Positions 1 to 5,115 of a DNA stretch of 6,311 nt are shown piece by piece (position 1 is the first letter of the stretch; every line of letters begins with the position of its first letter). The notes under the pieces are model-generated. The model was not told where the DNA came from. It made no database searches and saw only the letters and a program-made list of their open reading frames with translations. The stretch is from Bacteroidaceae bacterium (GTDB taxonomy: Bacteria; Bacteroidota; Bacteroidia; Bacteroidales; Bacteroidaceae): NCBI GenBank assembly GCA_028707655.1, contig JAQWAN010000124.1, positions 1-6,311 on the forward strand. The letters are read 5' to 3'. The translations under genes and the position numbers were made by a program.

Positions 1-164
1 CCTTAATTAAACGTTCCTATGTAGGGCTACAAGTAAAGTACTTTTGTATAGCATGCAGGCGTCATATTTTTAATACCTTTAATTAGAGGTTTACATGTAG
101 GGCAAAAAGTAAAATGCCCTTAATTAAATGCTAATGTGTAGGGTTAAAAAGAAAAGCACTTTTG
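1..164. repeat. Three degenerate copies of a ~47-bp AT-rich intergenic repeat
   Basis: Three related segments start at 1, 76 and 118. Each begins CCTTAATTAA or CCTTTAATTA and has TGTAGGG 26 or 27 bases later, followed by an A-rich stretch. Copies 1 (1-46) and 3 (118-164) go on to end in ACTTTTG; copy 2 (76 to about 117) runs directly into copy 3. Copies 1 and 3 match at 21 of their first 26 bases. Copy 1 holds the 10-bp palindrome AAAGTACTTT at 35-44, and copy 3 holds the related AAAAG-CA-CTTTT at 152-163. Start-to-start spacing is uneven (75 and 42). The first copy starts at the window edge, so the cluster may continue to the left. No reading frame of note lies here. The function is unknown; it could be an intergenic repeat family or a remnant of a mobile element. 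Confidence 0.55.
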
Positions 165-215
165 TTTTTGAATAGGTATGCGATCTAACACTGCATTTAA
201 AATTTGCTATAGAGC

Positions 216-256
216 TAAAAAGAGGAGTATCCCTAATTGGAATACTCCTCTTTTTA
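216..256. terminator. Bidirectional intrinsic terminator after proX
   Basis: The arms at 217-230 and 242-255 are perfectly complementary over 14 bp, with a further T-A pair at 216/256. The GC-containing core is GAGGAGTAT. The stem narrows to an inner CC/GG pair (231-232 with 239-240) around a short loop, with A241 bulged. A run of T follows the core on either strand, so it can stop transcripts from both directions. It lies 28 bases past the proX stop codon and is the natural end of the minus-strand operon. It would also block readthrough from anything to the left. Confidence 0.9.
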
Positions 257-283
257 TATCAATTTATACAAGAAACGTTGTCT

Positions 284-1159
284 CTAGTCCTTCTTTTCTT
301 TAGGGAACCAGCTATCTACAAGTGCTTTATTTGCAATAATCCAAGCTTTAGCAACCGCATTTTTATCGGCACTACCTTCTTCCATATCAGCTAGTAATTT
401 TGACATTTGCTCATCGTCTAAGCTAAAGTTAGCAAAGAATTGTGCTGCTTTAGGGAAATCTGCTTTAAAGCCTTTTCTAGCATAGGTTTGAATGTTCTCT
501 GCATCGCCATACACTTTCTTAGGGTCAGAAAGAAACTTCAAATCGAAGCGACCAAACATCCAATGTGGAGCCCATCCAGTAACAACGATATCTTTGTGTT
601 CGCTGATTGCTTTTTTTAATTCTGCAAGCATAGCGATACTAGAGGATGTTAAGAATTTCAATTTCAAACCATATTGCTCCATAGCTTCATCTGTTTTTAC
701 AGTGATGCCAGCTCCTCGTTCAATACCGATTATTTTTCCATCTAGTTGTTTAGCATTTGCATTTAACTCCTCAATAGAGTTAAATTTAGAATAGCTAGGT
801 ACAACCAATCCAATTTTTGCGTTAGCGTAGTTAGTACCAATATACTCCAAATTGTCAGCAAATCGAGCCACCTTCTCTTTATGTGTTACGGGCAACCAAG
901 TATCCATAAACACATCTGTGTCTCCGTTAGACATAGAGGCAAACAATAAGTTCACCGCTGCCGATTTAACATTAACCTTGTAGCCTTTTTCTAGTAAGAT
1001 TTCTTCTGCAAGATTCGTCATTGCTACACCTTCGGCCCAGCCATCAACGTAACACATCTTAATCTCTTTCTTTACTTGTTTTGCGTCTTTGTTTGTACAT
1101 CCTGTAATAAACAGTAATGCAATAATTGTAGCTACTGTAAATAATTTTATTTTCATCAT
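284..1159 (-). CDS. proX: Glycine betaine/proline-type ABC transporter substrate-binding lipoprotein
   Basis: This is the binding protein of an osmoprotectant importer (OpuAC/ProX family), which captures glycine betaine or a related quaternary amine in the periplasm and delivers it to ProW. The 291-residue product starts with a lipoprotein signal: a basic n-region, a hydrophobic core and the lipobox ITGC, with Cys21 as the probable lipidated residue. Family features include GWAEGVAMTNLAEEIL (40-55), DVFMDTWLP (82-90) and TGWAPHWMF (194-202). Trp41, Trp88, Trp196 and Trp200 are candidates for the aromatic cage that binds the cationic head group; that assignment is inferred from the family, not aligned. 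The start could be either of two adjacent ATG codons (1159 or 1156), and no Shine-Dalgarno sequence helps choose. It is last in the operon, 16 bases after proW, and ends before a strong hairpin terminator. The exact substrate (betaine, proline betaine, carnitine or choline) cannot be fixed from sequence alone. Confidence 0.93.
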   Translation of the reverse strand: MMKIKLFTVATIIALLFITGCTNKDAKQVKKEIKMCYVDGWAEGVAMTNLAEEILLEKGYKVNVKSAAVNLLFASMSNGDTDVFMDTWLPVTHKEKVARFADNLEYIGTNYANAKIGLVVPSYSKFNSIEELNANAKQLDGKIIGIERGAGITVKTDEAMEQYGLKLKFLTSSSIAMLAELKKAISEHKDIVVTGWAPHWMFGRFDLKFLSDPKKVYGDAENIQTYARKGFKADFPKAAQFFANFSLDDEQMSKLLADMEEGSADKNAVAKAWIIANKALVDSWFPKEKKD

Positions 1160-1175
1160 ATTTTGTTATTGATTT

Positions 1176-2018
1176 TTATTTGTTGTTTATTTTATCTTTT
1201 GGATTACCAAATGCTTGTGTAATCCTATCGAGAACGATGGCTAATATAACTACTGCCAATCCACTCTCAAATCCTAAGCCTATATCCAGATTATTAATTC
1301 CAGCAAGTACCTGTTCTCCCAGTCCACCAGCAGCAATCATACCTGCAATTACCACCATAGAGAGGGCCATCATAATTGTTTGATTAATACCAGTAGATAT
1401 GGTACGCATCGCAAGTGGAAGTTCCACTTTGAAAAGAAGTTGTGTTCCAGTCACACCACAAGAGAGTGCAGCCTCTATCACATCTTTAGGTAATTCTTTA
1501 ATTCCCAGTGTTGTTAACCGTACAGCAGGAGGCATAGCAAAAATTACTGTAGCCACTGCACCTGGAAATTTACCCACACTAAAGAAAAGCACAGCAGGTA
1601 TCAAATATACAAAAGCAGGCATTGTTTGCATCACATCTAAGATGGGGTGAATCGCCTTGTCCGCTTTTGGGCTTTTAGCTGCCCAGATACCCAATGGTAC
1701 ACCTAGCACCAGTGCAGTAATGGTAGAAACAAGAATAAGCGCCAATGTCACCATTGTATCATTCCAAAATCCCATCATATAGATGAGACCTAATCCCAAC
1801 ACCGTGAAAAGAGCAACCCCTTTTCCAGCTTTAAAATAAGCTAAGAGTGTAAAAATAAGAATTACAACATAAAAAGGTGTAGCTGTTAACACCCATTCTA
1901 TACTATCAATAAATCCGTTTCCTGAGTTTTTTAGGAAGTCAAAGAATGGTCTTCCAAAGTCCATTAGCCAATTGACAAACATTGCAACATATTGTCCTAA
2001 ATCAATTATCTTTTCCAT
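1176..2018 (-). CDS. proW: Glycine betaine/proline-type ABC transporter permease
   Basis: This is the inner-membrane channel subunit, which would form a dimer and work with ProV and ProX. The 280-residue product has a short N-terminal region containing an amphipathic stretch (about 8-40), then hydrophobic segments at about 46-62, 68-84, 88-113, 133-165 and 213-231, and a last one near 252-266. The cytoplasmic coupling loop with the EAA motif is clear at about 182-201: EAA, then G188, then the LP pair at 200-201. GMIAAGGLGEQVLAGI (226-241) is typical of the ProW/OpuAB family. At 280 residues it is close to Bacillus OpuAB and lacks the roughly 100-residue N-terminal extension of E. coli ProW. 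It begins only 3 bases after the proV stop, so the two are probably translationally coupled. proX follows after 16 bases. The family is certain; the substrate is inferred. Confidence 0.95.
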   Translation of the reverse strand: MEKIIDLGQYVAMFVNWLMDFGRPFFDFLKNSGNGFIDSIEWVLTATPFYVVILIFTLLAYFKAGKGVALFTVLGLGLIYMMGFWNDTMVTLALILVSTITALVLGVPLGIWAAKSPKADKAIHPILDVMQTMPAFVYLIPAVLFFSVGKFPGAVATVIFAMPPAVRLTTLGIKELPKDVIEAALSCGVTGTQLLFKVELPLAMRTISTGINQTIMMALSMVVIAGMIAAGGLGEQVLAGINNLDIGLGFESGLAVVILAIVLDRITQAFGNPKDKINNK

Positions 2019-2021
2019 TTC

Positions 2022-3260
2022 TTATTGTTCTTTTGATTGTTTTTTCAGGTCTATGATTTCTTTTTTATCAAATCGTGTAGCTTCAATCATAATAGATACC
2101 TGTGATATAATACCAAGTAGTCGTCCCGTTTCTGGATGTATTACTGCGATAGGCGATTTAGTAGCAGTTGTCAGTGGCATCATCTCCTCCACCGTACAAT
2201 CTGGGAATACTTTAGGCACCTCTTCTTTTACAGTATCCATGATACTTGTTTTGCCCTCTTCTTGTGTAGAAAGCACATCGTTCAACCAAATAAAGCCTTT
2301 AAATTTATGATTTTCGTCAATAACAGGTAGCACCTCTACAGATGCCTCTCTCATTTTACGCAATACACCTTTAGGTCCATCCTTAGCGTAAAGACAAGTC
2401 ACATACTTTTTAAACATTAATGTTTCTGCAGTGATAATCGTTTTTCTGTCCACTTTCTCTACAAAAGCCTCCACATATTCGCTTTGTGGATTAGTTATAA
2501 TCTCCTCTGCTGTACCAATCTGTTCAATCTTACCATCCTTCATGATAGCAATACGATCTCCCATTTTAATAGCTTCATCCAGATCATGTGTAATAAAGAC
2601 AATTGTTTTTTGCAGTTTTTTCTGTAAGTCGAGTAGTTCATCCTGCATATCCGATCGGATTAATGGGTCTAGTGCAGAAAAGGCCTCGTCCATCAAAAGC
2701 ACCTCTGGGTTATTAGCCAAAGCTCTAGCTAATCCAACCCGTTGTTGCATACCTCCGGAGAGTTGATTTGGATATTGTTCGCCAAAGCCCTGTAGTCCTA
2801 CCGTCTCAATAGCTTCTTGTGCTTTTATTAGTCGCTCTTTTTTGTCCACCCCTTTTATTTCCAATCCAAAGCCGATATTACTTAAAATAGTGCGGTGTGG
2901 AAACAAACCAAAGTTTTGGAATACCATACTCATCCCACTTCTACGAATCTCCAATAATTCCTTGTTATTCTTCTTCGTGATATTATCATCATTGACAAAA
3001 ACCTCGCCTGCAGTAGGTTCAATTAGTCGATTTAAGCATCTAAGTAAAGTAGACTTACCGCTACCAGATAGTCCCATCACCACAAATACTTCTCCATCTT
3101 TAATGTCAAAAGTCGCTCTGTCTACACCAATTGTGCAGCCTGTTTTTTTAAGAATCTCCGTTTTAGAAACCCCCTTTGTAAGTAAGCGAAGTGCCTCTTT
3201 TTTTCTTTTTCCAAAGATAAGGGTTAAGTCTTTAACCCTTATTTTTATTGAATCTTTCAT
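2022..3260 (-). CDS. proV: Glycine betaine/proline-type ABC transporter ATP-binding protein with CBS domains
   Basis: This is the ATPase that drives uptake through ProW. The 412-residue product keeps the characteristic N-terminal lead-in of ProV/OpuAA (EALRLLTKGVSKTEILKKTG, 22-41) and a complete ABC domain to about 270. Visible motifs are Walker A GLSGSGKST (63-71), Q-loop Gln115 in MVFQNF, signature LSGGMQQR (167-174), Walker B LLMDEAFSALD (188-198) with catalytic Glu192, and the switch His225 in ITHD. All catalytic residues are present. Residues about 275-400 form a tandem CBS pair, which in OpuA-type importers senses ionic strength or nucleotide and gates transport. The C-terminus (about 396-412) has a mixed charge and no acidic tail. 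The gene starts 12 bases after the porin stop and ends 3 bases before proW, and the start has no Shine-Dalgarno sequence. Identification as ProV/OpuAA is very secure. Confidence 0.96.
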   Translation of the reverse strand: MKDSIKIRVKDLTLIFGKRKKEALRLLTKGVSKTEILKKTGCTIGVDRATFDIKDGEVFVVMGLSGSGKSTLLRCLNRLIEPTAGEVFVNDDNITKKNNKELLEIRRSGMSMVFQNFGLFPHRTILSNIGFGLEIKGVDKKERLIKAQEAIETVGLQGFGEQYPNQLSGGMQQRVGLARALANNPEVLLMDEAFSALDPLIRSDMQDELLDLQKKLQKTIVFITHDLDEAIKMGDRIAIMKDGKIEQIGTAEEIITNPQSEYVEAFVEKVDRKTIITAETLMFKKYVTCLYAKDGPKGVLRKMREASVEVLPVIDENHKFKGFIWLNDVLSTQEEGKTSIMDTVKEEVPKVFPDCTVEEMMPLTTATKSPIAVIHPETGRLLGIISQVSIMIEATRFDKKEIIDLKKQSKEQ

Positions 3261-3272
3261 TTGTCTTTTTAA

Positions 3273-4427
3273 TTAAAAATAATAACCGATATTGATATTG
3301 AATCTTGATTCCCATTTAGCACCCTTAGTACCAGCACCTAGTGCATTGGTCCATTCGTCTCCTAACCAAGATTGATTTTTAGCCATGGCATAATCCACAT
3401 ACGTATAGACATTACCAGCCGTAACCATAACACCCGTTACGTTCATCATAGAATCTTCAAAATCGCTTATCTTATCCATGTAGCTAAAATCATTGTAAAA
3501 CAACAGATTAGATACTGGTCCCCAAGAAACAGGAACAGAGTATCCCATACCCAGAGTATATAGTGAAGCTTTAGCAGCGGTTAAGTAGGGATATCCAAAG
3601 GCAGTCATAGCGACAACCTTATTATCTTCTCCAGTTGGATTTTTTGGATTATATTTATAAGCAGAATATTGTGCTTTCAAATCAAAAGGACCCGAGTTCA
3701 GTTCATAATGTACAGCATATGCCCAATGGTTTCCTACTTTCTCCGTATCTAAGTTGTATAAGCCACCATATTCTGCAGAAGCACCCACTCTATGACTCGT
3801 TTTTCCAGTCTTAAATTTGTACATCAATTGTGCATTACCTTGATTGATCTCTTTGTTTCGATATTGCATTTTACCTGCCATTTCAATAGAGGATACATCA
3901 TAAGAGTAGCGATCATCAGAAACATCAGAAGAGCTTCCAAAGCGTAATTCCTCCGCATTCTTAAAGAAGGCTAATGCATATTCCCAATGTTCCCCTTTAT
4001 GCGAATATTTGATACCCATGTCATAATCATCTTCCAGACCTACGTAATAGTTCATCGAGAAGAAGAAACTATGTGAGTTATACATAGTAATACCAAAAGG
4101 CACCTGTGTAAGTCCCAGTTGTATATTGTCAAATTGGTTGAAATCATATCCAATCCATCCCTGTTTTAACATACCGCCACCAGAGTCTGCAGAATAAAGT
4201 CTGTATTCCGCATTAACCTTCACGCCTTTGTATTTTCCTGCAACATTGATTCGGAACAAATCAAATCCAAGATCTCCACCTCGTTTTTGTTGGCCGTTCT
4301 TCCAGGAAGATAAGTTATAGTTATAGCGCAAAGCTCCCCCAATTTTAACTTCAGGTTTGTCCTGTGCCCACAGAGAGCCGACTACGATTGTAAATAATAA
4401 AAGAAAAGTTGTTCTTTTTAATTTCAT
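3273..4427 (-). CDS. Outer-membrane beta-barrel porin-like protein, first gene of the proVWX operon
   Basis: The 384-residue product begins with a classical Sec signal peptide (MKLKRTTFLLLFTIVVGSLWA, cleavage probably after Ala21 or Gln22). The rest alternates polar and aromatic residues, as in transmembrane beta strands, for example LGFDLFRINVAGKYKG and AEYRLYSAD. It ends in INIGYYF; the final Phe is the usual C-terminal signature for BAM-dependent barrel insertion. A segment with QVPFGITMYNSHSFFFSMNYY (about 108-128) resembles a constriction or strand region of Bacteroidota porins of the OprO/OprP or DcaP-like type, but I cannot assign a named family with confidence. There is no TonB box or plug domain, so it is not a TonB-dependent receptor. 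It lies 12 bases upstream of proV and is probably cotranscribed with it. A likely role, inferred from position only, is passage of the compatible solute across the outer membrane. Confidence 0.85.
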   Translation of the reverse strand: MKLKRTTFLLLFTIVVGSLWAQDKPEVKIGGALRYNYNLSSWKNGQQKRGGDLGFDLFRINVAGKYKGVKVNAEYRLYSADSGGGMLKQGWIGYDFNQFDNIQLGLTQVPFGITMYNSHSFFFSMNYYVGLEDDYDMGIKYSHKGEHWEYALAFFKNAEELRFGSSSDVSDDRYSYDVSSIEMAGKMQYRNKEINQGNAQLMYKFKTGKTSHRVGASAEYGGLYNLDTEKVGNHWAYAVHYELNSGPFDLKAQYSAYKYNPKNPTGEDNKVVAMTAFGYPYLTAAKASLYTLGMGYSVPVSWGPVSNLLFYNDFSYMDKISDFEDSMMNVTGVMVTAGNVYTYVDYAMAKNQSWLGDEWTNALGAGTKGAKWESRFNINIGYYF

Positions 4428-4470
4428 AATAAATTTTTAAAAAAGTTAGAAAATTAGTTATCTCGCAGGA

Positions 4471-4496
4471 TTTCTGCACACATAATGGCGCAGAAA
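4471..4496 (-). promoter_or_regulatory. Leader hairpin or operator-like inverted repeat upstream of the porin gene
   Basis: TTTCTGC at 4471-4477 and GCAGAAA at 4490-4496 are perfect inverted arms. In the minus-strand transcript the stem extends to 9 bp (4488-4496 with 4471-4479, one G-U pair) with an 8-base loop. It lies 44 bases upstream of the porin ATG, inside the predicted leader. The arm at 4474-4478 could instead pair with CTGCG (minus strand, 4464-4468), giving a weaker alternative hairpin. As DNA it could be a repressor site; as RNA it could affect translation or stability. The sequence does not decide between these. Confidence 0.45.
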
Positions 4497-4536
4497 GTTC
4501 TAATTTTAATCTTTAGAGCTACCTCTCAAGATAATA

Positions 4537-4544
4537 CAAAAATA
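4537..4544 (-). promoter_or_regulatory. Possible secondary -7 box (TATTTTTG) for the porin operon
   Basis: The minus strand reads TATTTTTG, a full match to the Bacteroidota TAnnTTTG -7 consensus, about 110 bases upstream of the porin start. No TTTG or TTG lies 17-23 bases further upstream, so the -33 partner is missing. In DNA this AT-rich such a match can arise by chance. It is weaker than the site at 4773-4804. Confidence 0.25.
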
Positions 4545-4663
4545 GAGTATATGCTGTTGTAGCACGTATTGCGAAAAATGAATAATATCTTGATTATTGT
4601 TTTCTAAAAATAAGTAGAAAAACAATAAGTAGTTATAAGCTGATTTGTTTAGCTTTCAAGAAA

Positions 4664-4692
4664 ATATTCCCTTTAAATTAAAGGAGGAATAT
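4664..4692. promoter_or_regulatory. AT-rich imperfect palindrome in the operon leader
   Basis: ATATTCC (4664-4670) pairs with GGAATAT (4686-4692), and CTTT (4671-4674) pairs with AAAG (4680-4683), leaving two bases bulged and a 5-base loop. This gives an 11-bp interrupted stem. It lies about 80-105 bases downstream of the main candidate promoter of the porin-proVWX operon. It may be a leader hairpin or a dyad site for a regulator. There is no T-run after it strong enough to call it an attenuator. Confidence 0.35.
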
Positions 4693-4772
4693 ATAATTAT
4701 ACCAGGATAAATATCCCGTTTATTATTTCATGAATTGTAAGATTTTGCCACTTTTGACCTCTTAATTCTCTA

Positions 4773-4804
4773 CAAAGATACTGAATAAAAAGCGAAAAGA
4801 CAAA
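4773..4804 (-). promoter_or_regulatory. Main candidate promoter of the porin-proVWX operon
   Basis: On the minus strand TTTG (4801-4804) is followed, after exactly 20 bases, by TATCTTTG (4773-4780). This is a full match to the Bacteroidota primary sigma factor consensus TTTG-N(about 17-23)-TAnnTTTG. Transcription would start near 4765-4769, giving a leader of roughly 340 bases before the porin ATG at 4427. No minus-strand reading frame of note lies between the two, so the porin operon is the likely target. Confidence 0.65.
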
Positions 4805-4832
4805 CTTTTTGCTATATATGACGTCTTTTTAT

Positions 4833-5033
4833 TTAAAACAGCAGTATTTTAAATAAAAACGTTAACCATTCAGGAACAAAAAGAAATAATTTGAAAATGC
4901 AATAAAAACGTCTTTTAGTTTTATATTTTTTTTGGTACGCCCAAAAAACGGTTAATTCGTACGTTTTAAAAACCAGTACTAGAAGGAGCAGTAGAAGTAG
5001 ATAATCCATCTTGTGGCCAATGAAACCACACAT
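4833..5033 (-). CDS. Doubtful small hydrophobic protein (66 codons)
   Basis: An open frame of 66 codons encodes a hydrophobic leucine-rich segment (about 11-22), a basic loop KKYKTKRR (about 35-42) and a second hydrophobic stretch at the C-terminus, so it could be a small two-segment membrane protein. The leucine run uses CTA, CTT, CTG and CTC rather than one repeated codon, which is mildly in favour of coding. Against it, no TAnnTTTG box lies at a sensible distance upstream on the minus strand, the region is very AT-rich, and I recognise no family. A second ATG at 5009 is an alternative start. It ends 29 bases before the -33 element of the porin operon promoter. It may well be chance. Confidence 0.2.
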   Translation of the reverse strand: MCGFIGHKMDYLLLLLLLVLVFKTYELTVFWAYQKKYKTKRRFYCIFKLFLFVPEWLTFLFKILLF

Positions 5034-5103
5034 TTTTGTTCCCCTATTTTACTTTGCTATACTTATTTTAAGATATTGAAGTGCAAAGCGTTTTCCTATT
5101 TCG

Positions 5104-5111
5104 TATCTTTG
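5104..5111 (+). promoter_or_regulatory. -7 box (TATCTTTG) directly in front of the MFS gene
   Basis: TATCTTTG is a full match to the Bacteroidota -7 consensus, and only 4 bases separate it from the ATG at 5116. The best upstream -33 candidate is ATTG at 5075-5078, 25 bases away, which is slightly longer than the usual spacing. If this box is used, transcription would begin at or within a few bases of the start codon, giving a leaderless or nearly leaderless mRNA. Confidence 0.55.
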
Positions 5112-5115
5112 CAAG

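Larger units (their letters stand above)
4428..5115. other. 688-base divergent intergenic region
   Basis: This region separates the minus-strand porin operon from the plus-strand MFS gene. It is distinctly more AT-rich than the genes. Its left half (4428-4804) holds the operon promoter and a long leader with two inverted repeats. Its right half (4805-5103) holds only the doubtful 66-codon frame and several AAAACG/CGTTTT words, for example 4945-4950 with 4962-4967, plus the palindrome CGTACG at 4958-4963. I see no tRNA, rRNA or recognisable riboswitch, and no terminator of quality inside it. Confidence 0.6.

Noticed and set aside
1..164. CRISPR array
   Set aside because: Only three degenerate copies with unequal spacing; CRISPR repeats are near-identical and evenly spaced, and no cas gene is visible.
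492..3276. Several plus-strand open frames of 64-144 codons lying inside proX, proW and proV
   Set aside because: They are antisense to genes with strong family motifs, have serine/isoleucine-rich shadow-like composition and show no promoter or recognisable domain.
3372..3563. 63-codon plus-strand frame within the porin gene
   Set aside because: Antisense to a well-supported beta-barrel gene and without recognisable protein features.
4671..4684. Similarity of CTTTAAATTAAAGG to the heads of the left-edge repeats (CCTTTAATTAGAGG)
   Set aside because: The match is limited to a short AT-rich palindrome and lacks the TGTAGGG part, so it is probably chance.
4681..4688. AAGGAGGA on the plus strand as a Shine-Dalgarno sequence
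   Set aside because: No plus-strand reading frame of note starts just downstream, and Bacteroidota generally do not rely on this signal.
4821..4967. Recurring AAAACG/CGTTTT words and the CGTACG palindrome as an operator array
   Set aside because: The words are short, irregularly spaced and expected to recur in such AT-rich DNA; no consistent unit could be built.
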